Of a DNA stretch of 64,000 nt, positions 7,834 through 16,080 are shown piece by piece. The translations under genes were made by a program, and so were the position numbers. Each line of letters opens with the position of its first letter. The first letter of the stretch is position 1. Origin of the DNA: Cryobacterium algoricola (lineage in GTDB: Bacteria; Actinomycetota; Actinomycetes; Actinomycetales; Microbacteriaceae); NCBI RefSeq assembly GCF_004402485.1, contig NZ_SOFG01000022.1:1-64000 (forward strand), in the 5' to 3' direction. The notes under the pieces are model-generated. The model ran no database searches. It was not told the DNA's origin and worked only from the letters and a program-made list of their open reading frames with translations.

Positions 7834-8964
7834 CTACTGGACAGCGGCGGCCCAGGTCGAGCCGAGCAGGGTGGCCGCGGCCGCGCTCTGCTCTTTGGAC
7901 GGGACCACGGTCGCCGTGGGGGCCTTCGGAAGGGCGCTCAGCAGCGCCGCGTCGATCGTGCCCGCGGTCGTCATCGCTTCGGCGCGCGCGGGGCGTGCAC
8001 CACCGGCGAGCCACAGGTTCTGCCCCTCGTCACTGTAGAGGAACTCCTGCCACAGCCGGGCGGCGGCCGGGTGCGGGGCGTCCTTACTCACGGCCTGGTT
8101 GTAGTACCCGGCGTATCCGGTGCCCGGGAACACGACGACCTTCCAGTTGCGCTGACCGGCGAGCTTCTTGCCGTAACCGACATTGAGGTAGTCCCAGTCG
8201 AAGACGACGGGGGTCTCGCCGGACGCGATCGTGGCCGGCGTCGGGTCGATCTTGACGAAGTTGCCTGCGGCGTTGAGCTTCGTGAAGAAGTCGATCCCGG
8301 GCTGGAAGTTGTCGACGGTGCCGCCGTTCTGCACGGTCGCCATGCCGACGGCGGCGAACGCTGCCCCGGCCTGGGTCGGGTCGCCGTTGATGGCGACCTT
8401 GCCCTTATATGCTGCGCCGAGCAGGTCGCTCAGCTGCGTCGGCGCCGGGACGGCGTCGGGGTCATAGCCGACGGCGAGGTATCCGCCGTAGTCGCCGGTG
8501 TAGAGCCCGGTGGCTTCCTTGAGGGCGTCGGGGATGTCGGCCCAGGTGGCCACCTTGTACGGGGCGAACCGGTCGGTGCTCGACAGGGCGACGGCCAGGC
8601 CCAGGTCGAAGACGTCCGGCGCGGTGTCCTGGCCCTTGAGGGTGTCTGCCGCCTGGATTTCCTCGGCGCTCGAGCCGTCCGGCGAGGCTTCGTTGATCGT
8701 GATCTCGGGGTACTTCTTCGAGAACGCGTCGAGCACCGCGCCGTAGTTCGCCCAGTCCCGCGGGAGGGCGATGACATTGAGGTTGCCTTCCGCCTTGGCC
8801 GCGCTCTCGAGAGCGGGCAGGTCGCCGAACGCGCTCAGGCTCGTGGCTGTTGCGGCGTCGGTGGTGGTGGTTCCGCTCGCGGCCGTGCCGGAGCATCCGG
8901 TGAGGCCGATCGCAATCACGGCCGTTGCCGCCAGGGATGTGATCAGGGTGCGTGGGGTGATCAA
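7834..8964 (-). CDS. ABC importer substrate-binding lipoprotein
   Basis: A 376-residue extracellular solute-binding protein, first gene of the importer operon. Residues 1-24 form a lipoprotein signal ending in the lipobox LTGC, so Cys24 is probably the lipid anchor. The mature protein has the two-lobe family-1 pattern (LNVIALPRDWANYG, VFDWDYLNVGY, YNQAVSKDAPHPAAARLWQEFLYSDEGQ), similar in layout to PotD, ferric-iron and 2-aminoethylphosphonate binders. Which ligand is bound is unknown. ATG at 8964 has a GGAGG-rich leader (CGGAGGAAAATTG) just upstream. The 177-bp gap to the next gene upstream holds the promoter. Confidence 0.9.
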   Translation of the reverse strand: MITPRTLITSLAATAVIAIGLTGCSGTAASGTTTTDAATATSLSAFGDLPALESAAKAEGNLNVIALPRDWANYGAVLDAFSKKYPEITINEASPDGSSAEEIQAADTLKGQDTAPDVFDLGLAVALSSTDRFAPYKVATWADIPDALKEATGLYTGDYGGYLAVGYDPDAVPAPTQLSDLLGAAYKGKVAINGDPTQAGAAFAAVGMATVQNGGTVDNFQPGIDFFTKLNAAGNFVKIDPTPATIASGETPVVFDWDYLNVGYGKKLAGQRNWKVVVFPGTGYAGYYNQAVSKDAPHPAAARLWQEFLYSDEGQNLWLAGGARPARAEAMTTAGTIDAALLSALPKAPTATVVPSKEQSAAAATLLGSTWAAAVQ

Positions 8965-9141
8965 TTTTCCTCCGTCGGACCAGCAGCGAGTGGCCGCACA
9001 CGCATCGGCGCGCGCAGTTCGTTGCCGCGGTGCTGGTCACCGAGAGACTAAAAGACGCTCTTGACGGGACAGCGGTGCCCGCCTGAACAGCTCGTGAATG
9101 CTCGGTGTCACCGTTCCCTCCCGAGGGAATGGCTCCCGCGC

Positions 9142-10365
9142 CTACCCCCGCGAGCGCGCGAACACGGTGCGCAGCGAGACGCGCTTCGTGTATTCGACCG
9201 AGCCGTAGCGGAACAGTTGCACGGCGAGCCGGAGCACGATTCCGCCGAGGATGAAGAGCTCAGCGATGACGATGCCGGACTCCAGCGGGCTGAGCGAGCC
9301 GAGCCCATTCCGGAGCATGGCCGTCACCGGCGCGGAATACGGGAAGAACGTGAAGAGCTGCACGATCAGCGCGTGCGGGTCCGACACCACGAGCGACACC
9401 GCATAGAGGGGCACGAACACGAGCGCCATCACGATTCCGAAGACCTGGCTGGCCTCCTTGGCGGTGGGCATGATCGCCCCGGCCGCGACGAGGGTGCCCA
9501 TGAACAGCGTGAACCCACCGATGAGGAGCAGCGCGCCGACGACCATCTGGCCGGGGTTGACGATGAGCTGGGAGAAGTCCACGTCGGGCAGGCTCAGCGA
9601 GGTACGGAAGAACAGATAGCCGAACAGCACGGGCAGGATGAACACGAGCATCTGCACGATCCCGATGATGAACAGGGAAATGATCTTGCCCATGATCAGG
9701 GTTGTCGGGTTCAGGGTGGTCAGGATCATCTCCGTCACCCGGTTCTCCTTCTCCTCGAGCGTGCTCGTGAGCATCTGGTTGCCCAGCATCACGATCACGA
9801 CGTAGAAGATCAGCAGGAAGAGCAGGGGCGCGATGGCCCCGAGGATCCCGCCGGAGACCGCGCCGTCCTTGTACGTGACCGCGTCGACCTGGAAGGAGCC
9901 GCGCGCCAGCCCGGTCAGGGTGGGGTCGCCGATCTTCTCCTGCGCGCTGGCGACCATCAGCTGGGTGGCCACCGAGGAGTACTTGCCGTTGTCGAAGATG
10001 CCGAGGTCGGCGCCGTAGGCCGTGGTGGCCTCCTTCGTCGGCTGGGCCGGATAGGAGAAATAGGCCGCCGATTGTCCCGATTTCACGTCGGCGATCGCCT
10101 GGTCGGGGTCTGTGGCGAGGGTGCCGCCGAATGCGGTGGCAATGGCCGGGTCGATGTAACCGGATGCGTCGCTGTAGGTGAACCGGAGGGTCGCGTCCTT
10201 TTGCGAGTCCACTTTGCTGTCCGTGGCGGTGTTGGACAGCACGATGAGCGCGATCACGATGCCGATCACCACCGGGACGAGCAGGGTTGTGAGCCAGAAC
10301 TGCTTCTTCTTGAGCGTGCGGGTGACTTCGAACGAGACGACCGTGCCGAGATTGTGCCGAGCCAT
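9142..10365 (-). CDS. ABC-2 type export permease (NatB/YhaP-like)
   Basis: A 407-residue membrane protein with an N-terminal helix (about 25-45), a large extracytoplasmic loop (about 48-170), and five or six further helices in the C-terminal half, the layout of NatB/YhaP-type ABC-2 permeases. A cytoplasmic STLEEKENRVTEMILT segment after the third helix is typical of the family. It pairs with the ATPase at 10369-11382, whose stop is 3 bases upstream. The family includes sodium and peptide/antibiotic exporters; the substrate here is not known. Confidence 0.87.
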   Translation of the reverse strand: MARHNLGTVVSFEVTRTLKKKQFWLTTLLVPVVIGIVIALIVLSNTATDSKVDSQKDATLRFTYSDASGYIDPAIATAFGGTLATDPDQAIADVKSGQSAAYFSYPAQPTKEATTAYGADLGIFDNGKYSSVATQLMVASAQEKIGDPTLTGLARGSFQVDAVTYKDGAVSGGILGAIAPLLFLLIFYVVIVMLGNQMLTSTLEEKENRVTEMILTTLNPTTLIMGKIISLFIIGIVQMLVFILPVLFGYLFFRTSLSLPDVDFSQLIVNPGQMVVGALLLIGGFTLFMGTLVAAGAIMPTAKEASQVFGIVMALVFVPLYAVSLVVSDPHALIVQLFTFFPYSAPVTAMLRNGLGSLSPLESGIVIAELFILGGIVLRLAVQLFRYGSVEYTKRVSLRTVFARSRG

Positions 10366-10368
10366 GGT

Positions 10369-11382
10369 CTACTCCCCTGCCGTTCCGGTGCGTTCGCCGG
10401 CAGTGGCGCCGGGGTTCTGATCGCCATAAACGGCCACGAAGATGTCATCGAGCGAAGGACGACCGGCGGTGAACTCGCGAACGGTCACCCCGGCATCCAT
10501 CAGTTCGCGCAGGATGACGGCCTCGTCGATCGGACCCGTCACGGTGAGTTCGGCGTAGCTGCTCTCCCGGAGGGTGACCGTGAAGTGCGGTGACTCGGGG
10601 ATGTCGCCGGTGTACCGGATTCGGACCACGGTTCCGCCGTACTGCTCCTGCACGTCCTCGACCGTGCCGTAGGCCTCCACCGTGCCGTTCTTCAGGAGCA
10701 CGATCCGGTCGCAGAGCCGTTCGACCTCCTCCATCTGGTGGGTCACCATGAGCACGGTCGCTCCGGCCCGCTTCTGGTCTTCGATGATGTCCATCAGCAG
10801 TTTCCGGTTGACTGGGTCGAACCCCTTGGTGGGCTCGTCGAGGATCAGCAGCTCCGGGTCGTTCATGATGGTGACGCCGAGCTGCACCTTCTGCTGCTGG
10901 CCGCCCGACAGCTTGTCGAGCCGCAGCTTTGCCTTGTCGCCGAGGGCGACCCGTTCGAGATACTGCAGCGACCAGGCGTGCGCGGCCGAACGGCTGAGCC
11001 CTTTCAGGCGGCCGAAGTAGGTCATCACGTCGATGACGGATTCCTTCTTGTAGAGGCCGCGCTCCTCGGGCAGGTAGCCGAGCGTGCCGCCATCTTCGGG
11101 GCTGAACGGCTTCCCGTTGATGTGCAGCAGGCCGGCGGTCGGCTGGTAGATCCCGAGCAGGGCACGGATGGTGGTGGTCTTGCCGGATCCGTTGGAGCCC
11201 AGGAACCCGAAGGTCTCACCCCGGTTAATGTCGAAGGACAGGTCCCGGATCACGGTCGTGCGGCCGAAGTCCATCCGGAAGTTGCTGATGTGTACGAGCG
11301 GCTCGCTGTCTTGCCGCGGGTCCTTCCGCGGAACAACCTGCTGATCGGGCTTATCGAGTGAACTGAGCAGTGAAGACGCCAT
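10369..11382 (-). CDS. ABC exporter ATPase (NatA/YhaQ-like)
   Basis: A 337-residue ATPase with Walker A GSNGSGKTT, signature LSGGQQQK, Walker B LLILDEPTKG and H-loop VTHQMEE. After the NBD (about 29-255) comes the DUF4162-type tail (about 256-320) common in NatA/YhaQ-like exporters, ending SLDDIFVAVYG. The first 28 residues are a charged extension. It forms a two-gene operon with the permease immediately downstream. A NatAB-like drug, peptide or ion exporter is the most likely role. Confidence 0.9.
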   Translation of the reverse strand: MASSLLSSLDKPDQQVVPRKDPRQDSEPLVHISNFRMDFGRTTVIRDLSFDINRGETFGFLGSNGSGKTTTIRALLGIYQPTAGLLHINGKPFSPEDGGTLGYLPEERGLYKKESVIDVMTYFGRLKGLSRSAAHAWSLQYLERVALGDKAKLRLDKLSGGQQQKVQLGVTIMNDPELLILDEPTKGFDPVNRKLLMDIIEDQKRAGATVLMVTHQMEEVERLCDRIVLLKNGTVEAYGTVEDVQEQYGGTVVRIRYTGDIPESPHFTVTLRESSYAELTVTGPIDEAVILRELMDAGVTVREFTAGRPSLDDIFVAVYGDQNPGATAGERTGTAGE

Positions 11383-11477
11383 GCTGAAAAATCCCCCAAT
11401 TTCGTTACCACGACGCTACACCGGAGGGGCTGCGCGACGCACGCCGCGCGCCGCCGTTCCGACACCCCGTCACTCAG

Positions 11478-11930
11478 TCAGGCCGCCCGGTTCCGCTGAT
11501 ATTCGGCCAGAACCGGGGGGATGCCGACCGTCAGCATCTTCCGGCGGACGCTGCCGAGCAGCCGGGACATCGCAAACCCGGCCAACCCGGTGAACCCGGT
11601 GTGTTCCACGGTGAAGCGGGTACCGCCGGGCATCGGCTCGAGCCGGTATCGCACCTGGGTGACCGTGTCGGCGTCCTTGTCCCCCTTCCACGTGTAGTGC
11701 AGCAGGCGTGGGGCGTCGACCTCGACCACCTCGCAGTAGACGACACCGGCCCAGCCGATCGTGGGTTTGCCCACGAGCTGAAATTGCGTTCCCGGGATGG
11801 CGACGAACCCGTCCGGTCGGCCGCCCTGGCCGGTGGTGGTCCACTGGGCGACATAGTCCGGGTCCGTCACCACTGTCCAGACATCCTCGATCGGGTATGG
11901 GTACTCGCGAGCGACGCTGTAGTGACTCAT
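11478..11930 (-). CDS. SRPBCC-family protein (polyketide cyclase/START-like)
   Basis: A 150-residue single-domain protein beginning MSHYSVAREYPYPIEDVWTVVTDPDYVAQWT, the characteristic opening of SRPBCC/AHSA1-like proteins with a deep hydrophobic ligand cavity; VRYRLEPMPGGTRFTVEHTGF is the matching central strand pair. No enzymatic role can be assigned. ATG at 11930 is preceded by GGGAGGAA at good spacing, ruling out the longer upstream frame. It is divergent from a TetR-family gene across an 81-bp gap holding two palindromes, so it is probably the target of that repressor. Confidence 0.85.
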   Translation of the reverse strand: MSHYSVAREYPYPIEDVWTVVTDPDYVAQWTTTGQGGRPDGFVAIPGTQFQLVGKPTIGWAGVVYCEVVEVDAPRLLHYTWKGDKDADTVTQVRYRLEPMPGGTRFTVEHTGFTGLAGFAMSRLLGSVRRKMLTVGIPPVLAEYQRNRAA

Positions 11931-11963
11931 TGTGTTCCTCCCTCGGTGACACTGAACGGACAG

Positions 11964-12003
11964 ACTACCTGCCGGTAGGTAGCCTACCCTACCGTGCGGT
12001 AGG
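11964..12003. promoter_or_regulatory. Paired palindromic operators for the adjacent TetR regulator
   Basis: Two inverted repeats in the short divergent region: CTACCT-N6-AGGTAG (11965-11982) and CCTACCG-TG-CGGTAGG (11988-12003). They share the half-site CTACC/GGTAG and sit between the SRPBCC gene and the TetR gene, the expected place for autorepression and control of the neighbour. Confidence 0.7.
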
Positions 12004-12011
12004 CTGGCACG

Positions 12012-12608
12012 ATGAGTACCACGACATCCTCGCCCGAGCGGCGTTCCGGGCCGGAAACGCGTGCCGCGATCCAGCAGGTGGCGACCGACCTCTTCACGAC
12101 GCAGGGGTACGAGGTGACGACGATGCGGGAGATCGCCGGCGTGCTCGGCATCAAAAAGGCGTCCCTGTACTACCACTTCGCCGGCAAGGAGGACCTCCTC
12201 CGCTCGCTTTTCGAACAGCGAGGAGACGAGGCACAAGACCTCCTGGAATGGATCGCCGGCCAGCCTCAGGACCCCGCCCTCATCGAGACGGCCGTGTTGC
12301 GCTGGGTCGATTCGTTCAGCGGCGACAAGCTCCGCGGCATCCGGTTCATGTCAGCGAATCCGCTCCTGGCACGCTCGACCACCGCGTCGGCCGGCGAGCG
12401 CATCGGGTCCACGCTGATCGCGATTGTCGACGCCCTGGCGCCGCTGCTCCCGAACCACACCCCCATCGCGGAACTTCAGCTTCGGATGGCCCTCCTGAGC
12501 ATCAACGCGGCCGTGAACGCGGCCGCCGGCACGGATTTCAGCGATGATGAGATCATTGCCGCCGCGCGCCAGCACGCCGTGACGGTCCTCGCCGCCCAGC
12601 TGCCCTGA
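12012..12608 (+). CDS. TetR-family transcriptional regulator
   Basis: A 198-residue repressor with an N-terminal TetR helix-turn-helix (about 20-66: AAIQQVATDLFTTQGY, then MREIAGVLGIKKASLYYHF) and a helical ligand domain (about 75-195) rich in Ala/Leu. ATG at 12012 lies 9 bases after the second of two palindromes, so its promoter overlaps the operator. Targets inferred from position are itself and the divergent SRPBCC gene. The DHA2 exporter that ends 88 bp downstream is on the opposite strand and need not be controlled by it. Confidence 0.92.
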   Translation: MSTTTSSPERRSGPETRAAIQQVATDLFTTQGYEVTTMREIAGVLGIKKASLYYHFAGKEDLLRSLFEQRGDEAQDLLEWIAGQPQDPALIETAVLRWVDSFSGDKLRGIRFMSANPLLARSTTASAGERIGSTLIAIVDALAPLLPNHTPIAELQLRMALLSINAAVNAAAGTDFSDDEIIAAARQHAVTVLAAQLP

Positions 12609-12674
12609 CGAGGGACCGCCCGCGGCCGGGATCCCGACCCGGGCCCGCCCGGCAGACGTCACATCGTCAGGGCA
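12601..12674. terminator. Inverted repeat between convergent TetR and MFS genes
   Basis: Perfect 11-bp arms TGCCCTGACGA (12601-12611) and TCGTCAGGGCA (12664-12674) enclose a GC-rich, partly self-complementary loop. The left arm contains the TGA stop of the TetR gene. The position between convergent stops suggests a bidirectional terminator. Confidence 0.5.
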
Positions 12675-12695
12675 ACTCAATACGGGTCGCTCGGG

Positions 12696-14246
12696 TCAGT
12701 GCGCGTGCGCTCCGGCGGGCGCACCGGCATCCGCGCCCTCACTTGCCGGCGCGCGCCGGATGAAGAACGCGGCCGGGATCGCGAACAGGGAGATCACGGC
12801 GCCGCAGAAGAAGGCGGCCTGGATGCCCGCACTCGTCGCGGAGACCCCCGTCGCGCCGGTCGACAGCTGCGACGCCGCGACCGACGACATCACGGTGACG
12901 AACAGAGCGGTGCCGAAGGCGCCGGCGAGCTGCTGGATCGTGCCGACCATCGCGCTGCCGTGCGAGTAGAGCTCGGGGCGCACGGCGGCCAGACCCGCGG
13001 TGAACAGCGGGGTGAAGAGCAGGGCGAGGCCGAGACTCAGGGTGACGTGCGCGGCGAGCACCAGCCAGGGCGCACTGTGCTGGTTGAGCAGGGTCATCGA
13101 CCAGAACACCGCGCTCACGATCACCGAGCCGACGATGAGCAGACCGGTCGGGCCCGACCGGTCGTAGAGGCGCCCGACCACTGGCGCGAGCAGACCCATC
13201 ACGAGTCCGCCCGGCAGCAGCATCAGCCCGGTCGTGAGCGCGTCGAGGCCGAGCACCGTCTGCATGTAGATCGGCAGCAGGATGATGGTGCCGAACAAGG
13301 CCATCATGCTGATCGCCATCATCACGATCGCGAACGTGAAGGTGCGCGAGCGGAAGGTGCGCAGGTCGAGCAGGGCGCGGTTGCGCTTCTGCAACGACAG
13401 TTGGCGGAGGATGAACGCGGTGAGGCCGAGCACACCGACGGCCAGGGGCAGCCAGCCGGACACCGAGCCGATGCCACCACTCGCGGCGCCCAGGTTGCTC
13501 AGCCCGTAGACGAGCCCGCCGAAGCCGAGCGCGGAGAGGATCACCGAGAGCACGTCGATCGGGGTCTTGGTCGGCGTGGTCACGTTCTTCATCAGGATGC
13601 CGCCCACGACGAGCGCGGTCAGCGCGATCGGCAGCACCAGGATGAACATCCAGCGCCAGTCGAGCACGCTCAGGATCGCGCCGGAAATCGTCGGGCCGAT
13701 TGCCGGTGCGACCGAGATCACGATGGAGATGTTGCCCATCATCCGCCCGAGGTGTGCGGCGGGCACGAGCGTCATCACGGTCGTGAGGAGCAACGGGAAC
13801 ATGATCGCCGTGCCGGTGGCCTGCACCACTCGGGCAAGGAGCAGCACGGTGAAGCCGGGCGCGAGGGCCGCGATCAGCGTGCCCGTGCTGAACAGGGTCA
13901 TCGCCGCGATGAACACCGGCCGGGTGTTGAACCGCTGCAGCAGGAACCCCGTGATCGGGATGACCACCGCCATCGTGAGCATGAACGCGCTCGTCAGCCA
14001 CTGCGCGGCACTCGCCGAGATGTTGAGGTCTTCCATCAGCCGCGGCAGCGCGACGCCCATGATCGTCTCGTTCAGGATGACGACGAACGTCGAGATGAGC
14101 AGCAGGGTGATGACGAGGCGGTTGCGGACACCGAGGGCCGCCTCGGCCGCGGTCGTTGCGGCATCCGTGCTCGCTGTGTTGTGTGCAGACGCACCTGCGA
14201 GGGTGCCTGTATTCGTGTCGGTACTGGCGGTGGCGGTTTCAGACAT
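12696..14246 (-). CDS. DHA2-family (EmrB/QacA-like) MFS multidrug exporter
   Basis: A 516-residue, 14-helix drug:H+ antiporter. Hallmarks include the antiporter motif C region (SVAPAIGPTISGAILSVLDW), motif D-like start (LNETIMGVALPRLMEDLNIS) and a cytoplasmic loop with GRMMG. An Ala/Thr-rich N-terminal extension and an acidic Ala-rich tail flank the core. ATG at 14246 (MSETATAS) is preferred over a TTG at 14273 that has no ribosome site. It likely exports cationic or amphipathic compounds; the real substrate is unknown. Confidence 0.92.
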   Translation of the reverse strand: MSETATASTDTNTGTLAGASAHNTASTDAATTAAEAALGVRNRLVITLLLISTFVVILNETIMGVALPRLMEDLNISASAAQWLTSAFMLTMAVVIPITGFLLQRFNTRPVFIAAMTLFSTGTLIAALAPGFTVLLLARVVQATGTAIMFPLLLTTVMTLVPAAHLGRMMGNISIVISVAPAIGPTISGAILSVLDWRWMFILVLPIALTALVVGGILMKNVTTPTKTPIDVLSVILSALGFGGLVYGLSNLGAASGGIGSVSGWLPLAVGVLGLTAFILRQLSLQKRNRALLDLRTFRSRTFTFAIVMMAISMMALFGTIILLPIYMQTVLGLDALTTGLMLLPGGLVMGLLAPVVGRLYDRSGPTGLLIVGSVIVSAVFWSMTLLNQHSAPWLVLAAHVTLSLGLALLFTPLFTAGLAAVRPELYSHGSAMVGTIQQLAGAFGTALFVTVMSSVAASQLSTGATGVSATSAGIQAAFFCGAVISLFAIPAAFFIRRAPASEGADAGAPAGAHAH

Positions 14247-14373
14247 GAAGGTCCCGTCGAGGTGTGCGGTCAAGATGTGAGGCGGTGCAGATGTAAGGCG
14301 GTGTCGCTATTGAAACTCAAACCACTGACACCGCCCGATTGTTCCGGCGAAGCGGAACTCGGTCAGACGTAAA

Positions 14374-14440
14374 GTCGGAGATTTTCGCGCCACGCCGCAA
14401 CTCCTGGCAGCGGATGCCGCGAGTCGCGAAAATCTCCGAC
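14374..14440. repeat. 67-bp palindromic repeat, family 1, copy 1
   Basis: Perfect 16-bp inverted arms GTCGGAGATTTTCGCG (14374-14389) and its complement (14425-14440) around a 35-bp centre containing GGCAGCGGATGCCGCGAGT. Weaker pairing extends about 8 bp outward. A second copy lies at 16081-16147, same length and orientation. Both are intergenic. Confidence 0.9.
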
Positions 14441-14485
14441 GTTGCGTCGAGAGGGCGCGAGGCCCGGTCGGCCTCGCACCCTCCC

Positions 14486-14809
14486 TCACCGATAGGGAGT
14501 GGTCATCCGGTAGCGGAGCAGGTCCGCGTGCTGGCGTTCGAGAGCGCGCTCGCGTTCTTCGCGCACCCGCCGCAGCACCTCCCAGTCGACGGATGCGACC
14601 GGGCGCGCCGGGCGCGGCCGCCGCCCCCACCGGATCAACGCGACACCCAGGTGCAGCGCCAGGCGATCGACCCGGCCGAGAGGCCGCAGCTGCGGCGCAA
14701 CCGACTCCACTACGGATTCGGGTTCCGATGCGGACGGTGGTTCCGGTTCGTGCTGCGTGGGCAGCGGGTGGTCGTGGCGACCGGGATCGGTCGGCAAGGT
14801 TATGGTCAT
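14486..14809 (-). CDS. Small basic hypothetical protein
   Basis: A 107-residue protein without a recognised family. An N-terminal disordered Pro/Glu/Ser region is followed by LRPLGRVDRLALHLGVALIRWGRR, which looks like an amphipathic or weakly membrane-associated helix, and a strongly charged C-terminal helix (VREERERALERQHADLLRYR). ATG at 14809. The order (hydrophobic helix, then long charged helix) recalls small uncharacterised proteins of Microbacteriaceae, but that is memory, not proof. It sits alone between two intergenic repeats. Confidence 0.55.
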   Translation of the reverse strand: MTITLPTDPGRHDHPLPTQHEPEPPSASEPESVVESVAPQLRPLGRVDRLALHLGVALIRWGRRPRPARPVASVDWEVLRRVREERERALERQHADLLRYRMTTPYR

Positions 14810-15020
14810 GGTGATTGAGCCTCACTGTGACGGCGCGCAGGACGGATGCGGAGGCATCCGTCTGCTGCACCGGCGGGGCCGCCGAAGCGGCGCAAGAATG
14901 GACGTCGTCAGGTATGCGACGTCAGGGAACGGGACTGATCCCGGGGCGCGCAAAGCGCCGGCTGCGAGCGGGCATCGAGGGCGTCGCCACCGCAGAACCG
15001 GTGGTGGAAACTCGCGCCGG

Positions 15021-15089
15021 TCAGGCGGTAAAGACGCCGACGAGGCCGGCGGCGAGGCAGTTCACTGCGGAAAAGTTTGACTGAATCAT
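15021..15089 (-). CDS. Possible 22-residue small protein
   Basis: A very short frame, MIQSNFSAVNCLAAGLVGVFTA. The ATG at 15089 is preceded at 7 bases by GAGAGGAG, one of the strongest ribosome sites in the window, which is the main reason to list it. The peptide is hydrophobic with one Cys. It lies in a gap of almost 380 bp between two minus-strand genes that otherwise shows no gene. It could equally be a leader peptide or chance. Confidence 0.35.
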   Translation of the reverse strand: MIQSNFSAVNCLAAGLVGVFTA

Positions 15090-15186
15090 GGGACGGCTCC
15101 TCTCGTCGTGTGGCGTTGCTGCCACGGTACCCGTCGTTCGCACGATCGCGCAAGGGAATCGGGAAAGGTGCACTGAATCCGTTACC

Positions 15187-15531
15187 TCAGCTCTCGGCAA
15201 GGCCCAGCTGCCGCAGAAGCCGGGGAAAGTCCGTGACGAGCGCGTTCCAGACGATCTGATAGTCCGTGTTCGCGTAGTCATGGGCTAGGTAATTCCGCAT
15301 CGCACGCAACTCCGCCCACGCGACCTCCGGGTGTTTGTCCCGGTATGCGTCCGGCAACCGCTCGACCGCGGTTTGCAGATCGATCACGATGGCCTTGGCC
15401 GCGAGTTGCTGGGTTCGGTCCGCCCGGTCGAAGAAGACCTCCCGGCCGCGGGCGGTGATGAGGCGCACATGACGCACGAGGTCGCGGATGTCCGCGAGCA
15501 GCGCATCCGTGCGGTCGAACTCGTGGGTCAT
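15187..15531 (-). CDS. hepT: HepT-like toxin (HEPN/DUF86 RNase family)
   Basis: A 114-residue helical protein of the HEPN DUF86 (HepT) family. The active-site motif R-x4-H-x-Y is present as RNYLAHDY near residues 83-90. In type VII toxin-antitoxin modules the HepT RNase is silenced when the partner MntA nucleotidyltransferase adenylylates the motif Tyr. The MntA-like gene ends 10 bp upstream on the same strand, so the pair is one operon with antitoxin first. ATG at 15531 (MTHEFDRT) is preferred over an upstream in-frame codon inside the MntA gene. Confidence 0.85.
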   Translation of the reverse strand: MTHEFDRTDALLADIRDLVRHVRLITARGREVFFDRADRTQQLAAKAIVIDLQTAVERLPDAYRDKHPEVAWAELRAMRNYLAHDYANTDYQIVWNALVTDFPRLLRQLGLAES

Positions 15532-15541
15532 CGGGTCACGC

Positions 15542-15994
15542 TCACAGCGGCACCGCCTCGGCGACGGCACGATCGCGGATGCTGCCCTCGGCCCGGTCGC
15601 TCATCACGTCCACCCGCACGCCGAGAAGGTGCTCGAGGTCGAGGACCAGGCCCGCCGCATCGAGGAGGGAGGCCTCGGGCGCGAATTCGACGAGGAGGTC
15701 GATGTCGCTGCCGGCGACATCCGTGCCCCGGGCGATGCTCCCGAAGACTCGTACATGGCCGGCGCGGCGGCGGGCGGCCAGCTCGAGCACGCGCTCGCGA
15801 CCCCGCTGCAGCACGACCGATGGTCGCTCGGCAGTCGCGGCCAGGATGCGGGCAAGGGTTTCCGGGCGCGGCTGCACCCGACCGGACTCATAGGCGGAGA
15901 GATTCGGTTGCGGCACGTCGGCGCGCACGGCGAGCTGGCTCTGCGAGAGCCCGGCGCGCGTGCGTGCCTCGAGAATGCGCTCCGAGGTTGTCAT
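15542..15994 (-). CDS. MntA-like antitoxin: HTH fused to nucleotidyltransferase
   Basis: A 150-residue protein with two parts: an XRE helix-turn-helix (about 1-60: ARTRAGLSQSQLAVRADVPQ, then NLSAYESGR) and a minimal nucleotidyltransferase domain (about 65-150) with the signature GSIARG-x6-SDIDLLVEF. Known role of MntA: AMPylation of HepT at the active-site Tyr. Stand-alone MntA proteins are usually only the transferase; here a DNA-binding domain is attached, suggesting direct autoregulation. The ATG at 15994 lies six bases after a TATACT -10 box, so the mRNA is probably leaderless. Confidence 0.85.
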   Translation of the reverse strand: MTTSERILEARTRAGLSQSQLAVRADVPQPNLSAYESGRVQPRPETLARILAATAERPSVVLQRGRERVLELAARRRAGHVRVFGSIARGTDVAGSDIDLLVEFAPEASLLDAAGLVLDLEHLLGVRVDVMSDRAEGSIRDRAVAEAVPL

Positions 15995-16002
15995 GCCGCG
16001 AG

Positions 16003-16019
16003 TATAGCTCGCAGCTATA
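16003..16019. promoter_or_regulatory. Palindromic operator overlapping a leaderless promoter
   Basis: Perfect palindrome TATAGCT-CGC-AGCTATA. On the minus strand its right half supplies the -10 hexamer TATACT, followed by six bases and the ATG of the HTH-MntA gene, so transcription should begin at or next to the start codon. The HTH of the antitoxin is the obvious candidate ligand. Confidence 0.75.
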
Positions 16020-16080
16020 TTGCCGCGATGGGCTGGTTGCAGGGTCCTGCGCCCGCGCGCATCCACGCCCGCGGCGCACA

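Noticed and set aside
9061-10593. A 510-codon plus-strand frame
   Set aside because: Antisense to the ABC permease gene; the product is His/Glu/Arg-rich low complexity.
12012-14246. TetR regulator controlling the DHA2 exporter
   Set aside because: The genes are convergent and the palindromic operators lie on the other side, before the SRPBCC gene; no matching site was seen before 14246.
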